A DNA stretch of 33,350 nt from Actinoallomurus sp. (GTDB lineage Bacteria; Actinomycetota; Actinomycetes; Streptosporangiales; Streptosporangiaceae). The stretch lies in assembly GCA_025964625.1 (NCBI GenBank), contig JAOPYL010000047.1, positions 1-33,350 of the forward strand, read 5' to 3'. Of the stretch, positions 1-8,372 are shown one piece after another. Within the stretch, counting starts at the first letter, position 1, and each line of letters begins with the position of its first letter. The notes under the pieces are model-generated. The model ran no database searches, was not told where the DNA came from, and was given only the letters and a program-made list of their open reading frames with translations. A program made the translations under genes and the position numbers.

Positions 1-45
1 GGTACTGCACCGGAGACGGTGTGGGAGAGTAGGACACCGCCGGAC
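1..45 (+). rRNA. rrf: 5S ribosomal RNA, 3' end only
   Basis: The first 45 bases match the 3' third of an actinobacterial 5S rRNA: GGTACTGC, a short variable helix, then GTGGGAGAGTAGGACACCGCC and the closing GGAC end. The 5' two thirds lie outside the window. The end point is inferred from the usual 3' stem and may be off by a base or two. A strong terminator follows directly, so this is the last gene of an rRNA operon. Confidence 0.87.
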
Positions 46-61
46 ACAAACATATAGATAG

Positions 62-92
62 AAAAGGCCCGCCACCCAGTGGCGGGCCTTTT
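62..92 (+). terminator. Rho-independent terminator of the rRNA operon
   Basis: A perfect 14-bp stem (AAAAGGCCCGCCAC paired with its complement ending in TTTT) has a 3-base loop and is followed by TTTTCTC. It lies 17 bases after the 5S rRNA end. The A-run on the left and T-run on the right mean it could also work on the other strand. This is the clearest intrinsic terminator in the window. Confidence 0.92.
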
Positions 93-197
93 CTCATTCC
101 ACGGGTTCCCAAAGAACCCCCTGCTCAGGGCATGACGCCCAGACGATGAGAGCGCCCGGCAGACATGAGGCCGCCTCCCGATGAACAGGAGACGGCG

Positions 198-223
198 GCC
201 GGCGCCCCGTCAGGGGCGCCGGC
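198..223 (-). terminator. Terminator-like hairpin after the response regulator gene
   Basis: A perfect 11-bp inverted repeat (GCCGGCGCCCC, 4-base loop, GGGGCGCCGGC) starts six bases after the stop codon of the minus-strand response regulator. There is no U-tract, which is common for actinobacterial terminators. It probably ends the osaA-osaB-like transcript. The rest of the stretch between the 5S terminator and this hairpin shows nothing recognisable. Confidence 0.65.
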
Positions 224-228
224 GATCG

Positions 229-843
229 TCAGTCGGCGGGGCGGAGGGTGTCGATGGCGGTCCGCAGCTCGCCGACCCGCTGCTCGAGAGTGCCCATCGC
301 CTCGGCGGCGTCCTCGTCCTTGGCCGCCCACTGGGCGACCACGCCGATCTGCTCCTCGACCGCCGAGAGCCGCTGGCCGAGCTCGGCGGTGAACTCACCG
401 GAAGGCGCCGCCGCGAACTGGGTGCGGAGCAGTTCCGACTGCTCGCGTAGCTGCTGGTTTTTCCGGTGCAACTCGACGAATACCGACACCTTGGTGCGAA
501 GCACCCAAGGGTCGAACGGCTTGGCGATGTAGTCGACCGCGCCGGAGGCATAGCCGCGGAAGGCGTAGTCGGGGCCGGCGTCGACCGCGGTCAGAAAGAT
601 GATCGGCACTTCGCGCGTCTTCCGGCGCCGCTTGATGGCCCGGGCGATCTCGAAGCCGTCCATGCCGGGCATGACGATGTCGAGGAGGATGACGGCGAAC
701 TCGTTGGTCAGCAGCGCTCTCAGGGCCTCCTCACCCGACCGCGCGCGGATCATGTTCTGGTCGAGCGAACTGAGGATCGCCTCAAGCGCGACGAGGTTCT
801 CGTCACGGTCATCGACCAGGAGAATGTTCGCCTTCTCGGCCAC
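229..843 (-). CDS. osaB: Response regulator without output domain (OsaB-like)
   Basis: This is a cytoplasmic phosphoreceiver protein of 204 aa. Residues 5-120 form a REC domain: acidic pair D11-D12, phospho-acceptor D55 in LLDIVMPGMDG, the FLTA switch threonine and a K-P pair in IAKPFDP. The remaining part, about residues 120-204, is rich in Q, E, L and R and looks like a coiled coil. No DNA-binding or enzymatic domain follows. The start is GTG at 843 because GGAGG at 851-855 sits 7 bases before it; a TTG six bases upstream would be too close. The ribosome binding site abuts the stop codon of the hybrid kinase gene, so the two are cotranscribed and probably translationally coupled. In Streptomyces coelicolor, OsaB is an osmoadaptation regulator of this build, paired with the hybrid kinase OsaA. 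The symbol rests on architecture and context, not on an alignment. Confidence 0.85.
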   Translation of the reverse strand: MAEKANILLVDDRDENLVALEAILSSLDQNMIRARSGEEALRALLTNEFAVILLDIVMPGMDGFEIARAIKRRRKTREVPIIFLTAVDAGPDYAFRGYASGAVDYIAKPFDPWVLRTKVSVFVELHRKNQQLREQSELLRTQFAAAPSGEFTAELGQRLSAVEEQIGVVAQWAAKDEDAAEAMGTLEQRVGELRTAIDTLRPAD

Positions 844-856
844 GGTCAATCCTCCA

Positions 857-3800
857 TCAGGTGCGTGGCCGACTCAGCCACGCCCTCATGATGTCAAGAA
901 GGTGGTCCGCGTCGACAGGCTTGGGGACATAGTCGGAGGCGCCGGACTCGATGCTCTTCTCTCTGTCGCCCTTCATCGCCTTCGCTGTCAAGGCGATGAT
1001 CGGGAGATCGGCGAACTGCGGCATCCGCCGTACGGCCTCCGTCGTGGCGTAGCCGTCCAGCTCCGGCATCATGACGTCCATGAGGACGAGGTCGATGTCC
1101 TCGTTGCGATCGAGCGTGTCGATGCCCTCACGGCCGTTCTCGGCGTACAGCACCTCGATGCCGTACTGCTCCAGCACGCAGGTCAGCGCGAAGATGTTCC
1201 GGACGTCGTCGTCGACGATGAGGATCTTGCGACCGGACAGCACCTCGTCGTCGATGGGGTGCTCGGCGTATGCCTGCTCATCCGTCTGCGGCATCACGAA
1301 CGGCGTGGTGACGACCCGGGGAACGGGCACCGCCTCCAGTTGCCGCTTCTCCGGTTGCCGTTTCACCGACACCGGCACCGGCGCGGCCACGGCCGCGGCC
1401 GCGGCCTCGCCGGCCACGAGGTAGCGGACCGGGAGGAACAGCGTGAAGGTGCTGCCATCGCCGGGCCGGCTGGAGACATGGATCTCTCCGCCGAGGAGCT
1501 GGGCGATGTCGCGGCTGATGGAGAGCCCGAGCCCGGTGCCTCCGTAGCGGCGGCTGGTGGTGCCGTCCGCCTGCTGGAACGCCTCGAAGATCGACCGGAG
1601 GTTGTGCTCGTCGATGCCGATGCCCGTGTCGGTGACCGCGAGGCCGATGACGTCGGACGCGCTGCCCAGGGCCGGATCGACGAACTCCTCCCCGTCCGCG
1701 CGGCGCAGCGTCAGCCGGACCTCGCCGGATGAGGTGAACTTCACGGCGTTGGACAACAGGTTGCGCAACACCTGCTGGAGCCGCTGCTCGTCGGTGTAGA
1801 CCTCCTCGGGCAACCCGGGCTCGGCGTACACGTCGAAGGCCAGCCCCTTGTCGGCCGCCATCGGGCGGAACGTCGCGTCGACGTAGTCGACGAGCTCGTC
1901 GAGCGGGATCCGCTGCGGATGCAGATCCATCTTGCCCGCCTCGACCTTCGCCAGGTCGAGGATGTCGTTGATGAGCCGTAGCAGGTCGCTGCCGGACTCG
2001 TGAATGGTCTTGATCAGCTCGACCTGCTTGGGGGTGAGGTTCCTGTCGGGGTTGCCGGCGAGGAGCTTCGCCAGGACGAGCAGGCTGTTGAGGGGTGTCC
2101 GCAGCTCGTGGGACATGTTGGTGAGGAACTCGGACTTGTAGCGCGATGACTGGGCGAGCTGCTCGGCGCGCTCCTCGAGGGTGCGCCTGGCCTGTTCGAT
2201 CTGGAAGTTCTGCATCTCGATCGCGTGGTTCTGCTTGGCCAGCAGCGCCGCCTTCTCTTCCAGCTCGGCGTTGGACCGGCGCAGCTCCGCCTGCTGGCGC
2301 TGCAGCTCACTGGACCGGTCCTGCAGCTCGACGGTCAGCCGCTGAGACTCCGCGAGCAGGGCCTCGGTGCGCGAGTTGGCGGTGATCGTGTTGAGCGTGA
2401 CGCCGATCGTCTCCACGAACTGGTCGAAGAAGGCCAGGTGGACCTCGCTGAACGGGCTGAACGACGCGAGCTCGATCGCGCCCAGGACGCGGTTCTCGAA
2501 CAGGATCGGCAGCACGATCACATTCACCGGGGAGGCGTCCCCCAGACCTGTACCGATCTTGATGTATCCGGGCGGCACGTCGTCGACGAGGATCGGTTTG
2601 TGTTCCACCGCCGCCTGCCCGACCAGGCGGTCACCGAAGGAGAAACGGACCTGGTCGATCTGGTCCTTGCCGACGCCGTAGCCGGTCTTGAGCACCAGCT
2701 CCCGCTCGTCGTCCGTCTCCTCGGCGAGATAGAACGCGCCGTACTGCGCGGAGGACAGCGGAGTGACCTCGCTCATGATGAGCCGCGCGACCTCCATCAG
2801 GTCGCGCTGGCCCTGCATCAGACCGGCGATCCGGGCGAGGTTCGTCTTGAGCCAGTCCTGCTGCTGGTTGGTCCGGGTGGTCTCGCGGAGGTTCGCCACC
2901 ATCAGGTTGACGTTGTCCTTGAGCTCGGCGACCTCGCCGCGCGCCTCGACGGAGACGGCCTTGGTGAGGTCGCCGCGGGCGACCGAGCTGGCCACCGACG
3001 CGATGGCCCGCACCTGGGTGGTGAGGTTGCTGGCGAGCTCGTTGACGCTCTCGGTGAGCCGCTTCCAGGTGCCGGAGACGCCCTCGACCTCGGCCTGGCC
3101 GCCCAGGCGGCCCTCGCTGCCGACCTCGCGGGCCACACGCGTGACCTCACCGGCGAACGAGGACAGCTGGTCGACCATCGTGTTGATGGTCGTCTTGAGC
3201 TGGAGGATCTCGCCTTGGGCGTCGACGTCGATCTTCTTCGTCAGGTCGCCGTTCGCGACCGCCGTGGTCACCTGGGCGATGTTGCGGACCTGGCTGGTCA
3301 GGTTGTCCGCCATGGAGTTGACGTTGTCGGTGAGGTCCTTCCAGACCCCGCTGACGCCACCCACCTTGGCGCGGCCGCCGAGGTTCCCCTCGGTACCGAC
3401 CTCGCGGGCCACCCGCGTCACCTCGTCGGCGAACGAGGACAGCCGGTCGACCATCGTGTTGAGGGTGTCCTTGAGCTGGAGGATCTCGCCCTGGGCGTCG
3501 ACGGTGATCTTCTTGGACAGGTCGCCGCCGGCCACCGCGGTCGCCACCTGGGCGATGCTGCGGACCTGGCCGGTGAGGTTGCCGGCCATGGAGTTGACGT
3601 TGTCGGTGAGGTCCTCCCAGACGCCGCTGACCCCTCGGACCTGGGCCTGTCCGCCGAGGCGGCCCTCGGTGCCGACCTCGCGGGCGACGCGCGTCACCTC
3701 GTTGGCGAAGGCCGACAGCTGGTCGACCATCGTGTTGAGGGTGTCCTTGAGCTGGAGGATCTCGCCCTGGGCGTCGACGGTGATCTTCTTGGACAGGTCG

Positions 3801-4735
3801 CCGTTCGCGACGGACGTGGCCACCTGGGCGATGTTGCGGACCTGGCCGGTGAGGTTGCCGGCCATGGAGTTGACGTTGTCGGTGAGGTCCTTCCAGACGC
3901 CGCTGACCCCGATCACCTGCGCCTGTCCGCCGAGGCGGCCTTCGGTGCCGACCTCGCGGGCCACCCGCGTGACCTCATCGGCGAACGACGAGAGCTGGTC
4001 GACCATCGTGTTCACGGTCTGCTTGAGCTCCAGCAGCTCACCTGTCGCCTCGACCGTCACCTTACGGGTGAGGTCGCCCCTGGCGACCGCGGTGGTCACC
4101 AGGGCGATGTCGCGGACCTGACCGGTCAGCCGGCTGGCCATCGCGTTCACGGCGCCCGTGACGTCCCGCCAGCGGCCGGACATCTCCCTCGGCGTCGCCT
4201 GGCCGCCGAGGCGTCCCTCGGCACCGACCTCGCGGGCCAGTTGCGTGACCTCCGCGGCGAACTCGTCCAGGTGCTCGACCATCCGGTTGACGCCCGTGCC
4301 CATCCGCAGCAGCTCGCCGCGCCACGGCCGGGTGCCCGCATCGAGGTCGATGCGCTGGCTGAGGTCGCCATCGGCCACCGCGTCGGAGACCCGCGCCATC
4401 GCGGTGGCGGACTGGACGAGCGTGTCTATCAGCGCGTTGGCCGCGGCGTTGCCCGTCGCCCACGAGCCTTCGCCGCCCGCCCCGAGCCGCTCGTCGATGC
4501 GTCCCTCGTGGCGGACTTCCCGCTGCACCCGTACGAGCTCGCCGGTCAGATGGCCCGCGCGTTCTTGAACCTGGTTGAAGACCGCGGCGATCTCCGCCAG
4601 CGTGCCGTCACCCGAGGGGTCCAGACGTTCGTCGAAGTCGCCGTCGCGCATGGCGGACAGCGCGTCGAGCACCCGCCGCAGGCCGGTGTCGTCGCTGCGG
4701 GGGCTTGCCGGTGCCCGGGACGTGCTTCGAGGCAT
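857..4735 (-). CDS. osaA: Hybrid histidine kinase with seven HAMP-like units (OsaA-like)
   Basis: This 1292-aa kinase has no signal peptide or membrane segment, so it should be cytoplasmic. Seven HAMP-like units each carry a V-A-x-G-D-L type motif, near residues 34, 126, 221, 313, 405, 497 and 589; the later ones repeat every 92 residues. Next come a GAF domain (about 645-800), a coiled coil (800-866), a HisKA domain with phospho-acceptor H876 in MSHELRTP, a HATPase domain (about 985-1110; N-box [10 protein letters not shown]-boxes DTGIGI and GGTGLGL), an Ala/Pro/Val linker and a C-terminal REC domain with D1220 in LMDVMMP. There is no HPt domain. The layout recalls fungal group III kinases, where poly-HAMP arrays sense osmotic state. 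It precedes the response regulator on the same transcript and is divergent from an OsaC-like phosphatase, as in the Streptomyces osa locus. The function in osmotic signalling is inferred. Confidence 0.9.
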   Translation of the reverse strand: MPRSTSRAPASPRSDDTGLRRVLDALSAMRDGDFDERLDPSGDGTLAEIAAVFNQVQERAGHLTGELVRVQREVRHEGRIDERLGAGGEGSWATGNAAANALIDTLVQSATAMARVSDAVADGDLSQRIDLDAGTRPWRGELLRMGTGVNRMVEHLDEFAAEVTQLAREVGAEGRLGGQATPREMSGRWRDVTGAVNAMASRLTGQVRDIALVTTAVARGDLTRKVTVEATGELLELKQTVNTMVDQLSSFADEVTRVAREVGTEGRLGGQAQVIGVSGVWKDLTDNVNSMAGNLTGQVRNIAQVATSVANGDLSKKITVDAQGEILQLKDTLNTMVDQLSAFANEVTRVAREVGTEGRLGGQAQVRGVSGVWEDLTDNVNSMAGNLTGQVRSIAQVATAVAGGDLSKKITVDAQGEILQLKDTLNTMVDRLSSFADEVTRVAREVGTEGNLGGRAKVGGVSGVWKDLTDNVNSMADNLTSQVRNIAQVTTAVANGDLTKKIDVDAQGEILQLKTTINTMVDQLSSFAGEVTRVAREVGSEGRLGGQAEVEGVSGTWKRLTESVNELASNLTTQVRAIASVASSVARGDLTKAVSVEARGEVAELKDNVNLMVANLRETTRTNQQQDWLKTNLARIAGLMQGQRDLMEVARLIMSEVTPLSSAQYGAFYLAEETDDERELVLKTGYGVGKDQIDQVRFSFGDRLVGQAAVEHKPILVDDVPPGYIKIGTGLGDASPVNVIVLPILFENRVLGAIELASFSPFSEVHLAFFDQFVETIGVTLNTITANSRTEALLAESQRLTVELQDRSSELQRQQAELRRSNAELEEKAALLAKQNHAIEMQNFQIEQARRTLEERAEQLAQSSRYKSEFLTNMSHELRTPLNSLLVLAKLLAGNPDRNLTPKQVELIKTIHESGSDLLRLINDILDLAKVEAGKMDLHPQRIPLDELVDYVDATFRPMAADKGLAFDVYAEPGLPEEVYTDEQRLQQVLRNLLSNAVKFTSSGEVRLTLRRADGEEFVDPALGSASDVIGLAVTDTGIGIDEHNLRSIFEAFQQADGTTSRRYGGTGLGLSISRDIAQLLGGEIHVSSRPGDGSTFTLFLPVRYLVAGEAAAAAVAAPVPVSVKRQPEKRQLEAVPVPRVVTTPFVMPQTDEQAYAEHPIDDEVLSGRKILIVDDDVRNIFALTCVLEQYGIEVLYAENGREGIDTLDRNEDIDLVLMDVMMPELDGYATTEAVRRMPQFADLPIIALTAKAMKGDREKSIESGASDYVPKPVDADHLLDIMRAWLSRPRT
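2960..4085 (-). repeat. 276-bp tandem DNA repeats encoding the HAMP array
   Basis: Inside the hybrid kinase gene the HAMP units repeat with a 276-bp period (92 codons). Positions 3445-3527 and 3721-3803 are identical over 83 bases, exactly one period apart, and neighbouring units are only slightly different. The two outermost N-terminal units are more diverged and spaced at about 277 and 285 bp. The DNA-level identity suggests recent duplication or ongoing gene conversion. Confidence 0.88.
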
Positions 4736-4838
4736 TAACTTCCACCTCGCCTTCCATGCCGCGTGATCGGGGATATGTACGGTCCACCCGGGTAATCTGC
4801 CACGATGGCAGCGTCGTGCATCCCCGAGACGAATCCAA

Positions 4839-6914
4839 GTGGACGTGGAGAAGAACCCAAAGATCTACGCGACCTTCCCGCCGGAGGTCGCGTCTGTCGC
4901 GGCCGCACGGCGCTTCGTCGGAGTAACGCTTCGTAGCTGGGGCATCGATGAGGTGGATGACGCCATGCTACTCACCAGTGAACTCGTTACGAACGCAATC
5001 GTCCATGCGGGGACCGAGGTGGACGTCGTCTGCGAGACGCTCGGCGGGCAGGTGAGGATCGAGATTCACGACCGTCACCAGGCGCGGAGAGTGCCGGTGC
5101 CCGGCGATCAGGTCAGCGGCCGCGGGCTGCTGTTCCCCGAGTCGCTCGCCATCTCGTGGGGCGTCACTTACGGCCAGGGCGACAAGCACGTGTGGTTCAC
5201 CCTGCCGGGACTGGCGGGCGGGGAGCAGGCGCCGCCGCCTCCTCCGCCGGAGCAGATCCTGGCCGCGCCGCGACCGGCTCGGCCGACCGTCGACGAGCTG
5301 GCCCACCGCATCGCCCAGACCGCGCAGGACGTCCTGAGCGCCGACTGCGTGTACGTCCTGCTCACCGAGGACGACGCGGAGCTCGTGCTCAAGGCGACCT
5401 CCGGAGTGCGTCCTGAAGGCGCCGCGCTGGAGATGGGCCTCGAGGGCGCGCCCGTCGGCGGCCGTGGGGTCTACGCCGACCTGGGCGGCAGCCCGTACAA
5501 CCTGCCGGCGCTGCAGGCGGCCGGGATCCAGTCACTCGTCACCGCGCCGTTCCTGGTCGACGGCAGGGTCATCGGGCTGCTGATCGTCGCCTCCCGCGAC
5601 GCCGCCCACTTCACCGAGGACGACGTCGAGCGGCTCCAGCAGATCGCGGACCGTCAGGCGCCCTCGATGGAGCGGGCTCGTCTCATGGAGCTGGAGCGCA
5701 CCCGCCGGGGCTGGCTCGGCTTCCTGGCCGAGGCGAGCAGCCTGCTGGCCGGCACGCTCGACCAGCAGATGACCATGGCACTGGTCGCCCAGCTGATCGT
5801 CCCGCGCGTGGCGACCTGGTGCGCGCTCTTCACCGTTCGCGACACGGGCCTTGCGCTGCCGGTGTACTCCTGGCACGCCGACGAGACCATGGTCGCGGAC
5901 CTGCGGACGCTGCTCGGCCTGCTGCCGCCGGCGCCGCCGCCCGCCGATCCCGGACCCTGGGAGGGTTTCGTACCGGTCCCCGCGGCGGATCTTCCCGAAA
6001 CCGCCCACCGGGTGACCGGCGACGTCGCGCACGTCTTCCCGCTGCTGGCCCGCGGCCGCAGCATCGGCATGCTGGTCGTCGGCGGCCCGAAGGGTGCGCG
6101 GTTCACCCGCGACATGCTCGAGCTGACCGAGGACCTGGCCGGCCGGGCGGCGCTGGCGATCGACAACGCCCGCCTGTACGAGGAGCAGGCCGACATGAGC
6201 CGCACGCTCCAGCGCAGCCTGCTTCCGCCGGAAGTGCCGCAGATCCCGGGTCTCGACCTCGCCGTCGTGTACGAGCCCGCCGGCGAGAGCAGCGAGGTGG
6301 GCGGCGACTTCTACGACGTCTTCAGCGTGGGTGCGCGGTGGCGGTTCGCCATCGGCGACGTGTGCGGCACCGGCCCGGAGGCGGCCTCGGTGACCGGGCT
6401 CGCCCGCCATACCCTGCGCATTCTCGGCCGCGAGAACTACTCGATCCCCGACGTCCTCGAACGCCTGAACGCACTGATCATCGAGGAGGGGCCGCGGGCG
6501 CGGTTCCTGACCCTCCTGCATGGCGAGGTCGAGCCGCTCGGCGACGGCAGCGCCCGTGTGACTTACGCGGTCGCGGGCCACCCGCCGCCGTTGTTCCTCA
6601 GCCCGGCGGGCACGGTCGATGGCGAGGAGGAGTCCGATCTGATGCTCGGCGTCTTCCCGGAGGCGGTCTTCTCGGTGCGGACGGTCACCCTGAAACCCGG
6701 GCACGTCATGCTCGGTTTCACCGACGGGGTGACCGAGCGGCGCAGCGGAGATCGCCTGCTCGGCGACGACCGCGGCCTCGAGCGCGTCCTGGCGGGCTGC
6801 TTCGGCCTGGGCGCGGGCGCCGTCGCGGCGAAGGTCAGGCGCGCGGTCCGCGGCTTCTCCACCGAGCCGTCGCACGACGACATGGCCCTCATCGTCCTCC
6901 GCATCGAGGAGTGA
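4839..6914 (+). CDS. osaC: RsbW-like / GAF / PP2C (SpoIIE-type) serine phosphatase, OsaC-like
   Basis: This 691-aa multidomain protein begins with an RsbW-like HATPase (about residues 8-125) whose N-box is ELVTNAIVHAG, followed by IEIHDRH and SGRGL. A GAF domain (about 150-290) and a second GAF-like region (about 300-450) follow. The C-terminal part is a PP2C/SpoIIE phosphatase with all metal motifs: GGDFYD, GDVCGTG, TDGVTE and HDDMALIVL. Such proteins set the phosphorylation of anti-sigma-antagonists and so release or trap stress sigma factors. In S. coelicolor, OsaC modulates SigB during osmotic stress; it is recalled as having a similar kinase/sensor/phosphatase build. The gene is divergent from the osaA-like kinase across 103 bases. 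The GTG start at 4839 has a weak ribosome binding site, and GTG at 4845 is an alternative. No sigma factor or antagonist gene is nearby, so the partner must be encoded elsewhere. Confidence 0.88.
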   Translation: MDVEKNPKIYATFPPEVASVAAARRFVGVTLRSWGIDEVDDAMLLTSELVTNAIVHAGTEVDVVCETLGGQVRIEIHDRHQARRVPVPGDQVSGRGLLFPESLAISWGVTYGQGDKHVWFTLPGLAGGEQAPPPPPPEQILAAPRPARPTVDELAHRIAQTAQDVLSADCVYVLLTEDDAELVLKATSGVRPEGAALEMGLEGAPVGGRGVYADLGGSPYNLPALQAAGIQSLVTAPFLVDGRVIGLLIVASRDAAHFTEDDVERLQQIADRQAPSMERARLMELERTRRGWLGFLAEASSLLAGTLDQQMTMALVAQLIVPRVATWCALFTVRDTGLALPVYSWHADETMVADLRTLLGLLPPAPPPADPGPWEGFVPVPAADLPETAHRVTGDVAHVFPLLARGRSIGMLVVGGPKGARFTRDMLELTEDLAGRAALAIDNARLYEEQADMSRTLQRSLLPPEVPQIPGLDLAVVYEPAGESSEVGGDFYDVFSVGARWRFAIGDVCGTGPEAASVTGLARHTLRILGRENYSIPDVLERLNALIIEEGPRARFLTLLHGEVEPLGDGSARVTYAVAGHPPPLFLSPAGTVDGEEESDLMLGVFPEAVFSVRTVTLKPGHVMLGFTDGVTERRSGDRLLGDDRGLERVLAGCFGLGAGAVAAKVRRAVRGFSTEPSHDDMALIVLRIEE

Positions 6915-6930
6915 CCCCCGTTTTGACACT

Positions 6931-6956
6931 CGCCGGCGGTCGTCGCGCCGCCGGCG
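6931..6956. terminator. Hairpin between convergent genes
   Basis: A 9-bp perfect inverted repeat (CGCCGGCGG / CCGCCGGCG, 8-base loop) lies in the 57-base gap between the phosphatase gene and the convergent FolC-like gene. It is palindromic, so it could stop transcription from both sides. There is no U-tract, and alternative pairings with the downstream GCCGCCGG are possible. Confidence 0.5.
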
Positions 6957-6971
6957 GCAGGCCGCCGGGGA

Positions 6972-8204
6972 TCACGCTTCGAACAGCCGCTCCGTCTCGG
7001 CGCCGATGAGGTCGAGCACCCAGCCGGTGAAGTACACCGTGCCGAGGACGACGATCCGCGTTCCGAGCGACGCGAGACGCTCCCGGCTCAGCTCCGTGGT
7101 GTCCACGACCGACCAGCCGGCCGGGACCGGGCGGGTGAACCTCAGGTTCCGGTGGTCCGGCATACGTACGTACGTCACCGGCAGGCCTGCGAGCTCGGCC
7201 ACGACCCCGGGGACGTCCTTGTGGTCGGGCAGGCACACCACCACGTGATCGACCTGGCTCCAGTGCCGGTACGCCTCGGTCAGGGCCGCGGCGGCGCCGG
7301 TCCGGTCGATCGCCGAGTCGATGAGGACCATCGTGCCGGTGCCGGGCACCGGATGCCAGGAGCAGCGTCCCGGCAGAGTCACCGAGGACAGCACCCTGGT
7401 GAGCCGGTCTCCGGACACGTCCGGGCGGCCCGTCGCGCCGAGCAGACGCCGGGCGGCCACGCAGCCCAGCTCGGCGTTCATCCGGCCGAGACCGGACGGC
7501 AGGAGCCGGTCCGGAACCCCGCTCGCGCCAGGCGCGATCACCTCGACGCCGCCACCGGTCCGGGCGGCGACGGTCGCCGCGATCGCCGCGGTGACGGAGG
7601 GACTCTGGGGGAGCGACACGACCGCGGACGTGGCGGCCGTCGCGACCCCCGCCTTGTCCGCCGCGATGGCGGCGGCCGTATCGCCCAGCACGCCGAGGTG
7701 CTCGCCGAAGACCTCGGTGATCGCGACGACCGCGGGCGTGAACAGGCTCACGTCGTCCGAGACCCCGCCCATGCCGGCCTCGAGCACGACGATGTCAGAG
7801 CCGACGGCCCGGGCGTGCAGAAGGCCCGCCAGGGTGAACAGCCCGCTCGGCGACAGGTAGCCCTCGTTGGCCGCGGGCAATGCTCCCGATGCGTCGCGGA
7901 GCCGCCGGCCGAGCTCGCCGAGCTCCTCCTCGGAGATCGCGACGCCGTCGACGCGGATCCGCTCGGCGTCGCCGCGCAGTGCCGGGCTGGTGACCGTCAC
8001 CACGCGTCGTCCGTTCGCGGCCAGGTACGCGGAGGCGTACGTCGCCGCCGTGCCCTTCCCCTTGGACCCGACCACCGTGAGCACCGGAACTCCGGGGACA
8101 CGGGCGCCGAGTGCGTCCGCGAGGAGGCCGGCGCGTTCGACATTGCGCCGTTCGCCGGGGCGGTGCCGCCTCCACTCCGTGTAGAACGCATCGGCCGCCT
8201 CCAT
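6972..8204 (-). CDS. FolC-like Mur ligase family protein, divergent paralogue of folC
   Basis: This 410-aa protein resembles folylpolyglutamate/dihydrofolate synthases but is clearly not the housekeeping copy. The central ATPase domain keeps a P-loop (VVGSKGKGTAA, about residue 40), TSPALRGDAERIRVDG, the Mg-binding EAGMGG and the GEHLGVLGDT and ADKAGV segments. The lysine in ADKAGV corresponds to the one normally carbamylated. In the C-terminal domain the usual DGAHNP becomes DSAIDRTG, so the conserved His and Asn are lost. The end of the protein (CLPDHKD, VVLGTVYFTGW) still fits the FolC fold. ATG at 8204 is supported by GGGAGGGA eight bases upstream; the open frame runs further but lacks a better site. 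It is divergent from folC across about 170 bases. It probably ligates an amino acid to a substrate other than folate, or has a reduced activity; this is inference. Confidence 0.8.
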   Translation of the reverse strand: MEAADAFYTEWRRHRPGERRNVERAGLLADALGARVPGVPVLTVVGSKGKGTAATYASAYLAANGRRVVTVTSPALRGDAERIRVDGVAISEEELGELGRRLRDASGALPAANEGYLSPSGLFTLAGLLHARAVGSDIVVLEAGMGGVSDDVSLFTPAVVAITEVFGEHLGVLGDTAAAIAADKAGVATAATSAVVSLPQSPSVTAAIAATVAARTGGGVEVIAPGASGVPDRLLPSGLGRMNAELGCVAARRLLGATGRPDVSGDRLTRVLSSVTLPGRCSWHPVPGTGTMVLIDSAIDRTGAAAALTEAYRHWSQVDHVVVCLPDHKDVPGVVAELAGLPVTYVRMPDHRNLRFTRPVPAGWSVVDTTELSRERLASLGTRIVVLGTVYFTGWVLDLIGAETERLFEA

Positions 8205-8359
8205 TGAAGAATCCCTCCCCCGGGGGATCTCCGCGCGCCGCCAAGTGGGGCGGGTCCCGGTCACGACGATAGCCAGCGGCGGCTCCTGGCCGTGCCCCGG
8301 CGGAGCGCTGGTGTGCCGCGGGCCGGGTGGCCCGGGCGGTTCGTGTGCGTGTGCGTTAG

Positions 8360-8372
8360 TAGGCTGCTGAGT
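8360..8372 (+). promoter_or_regulatory. Candidate -10 element giving a leaderless folC transcript
   Basis: TAGGCT at 8360-8365 matches the actinobacterial -10 pattern TANNNT. The expected transcription start falls at about 8371-8373, on or next to the folC GTG at 8373. No Shine-Dalgarno sequence precedes that GTG. No convincing -35 is visible. Confidence 0.4.

Noticed and set aside
3445-3803. CRISPR-like repetition
   Set aside because: The repeats are in-frame coding units of 92 codons without spacers, that is, the HAMP array.
2225-4738. Long plus-strand open frame opposite the hybrid kinase
   Set aside because: It mirrors the kinase gene codon for codon in G+C-rich DNA; its Leu/Gly/Asp/Val-rich translation shows no domain, while the minus strand encodes clear HAMP, HisKA and REC motifs.
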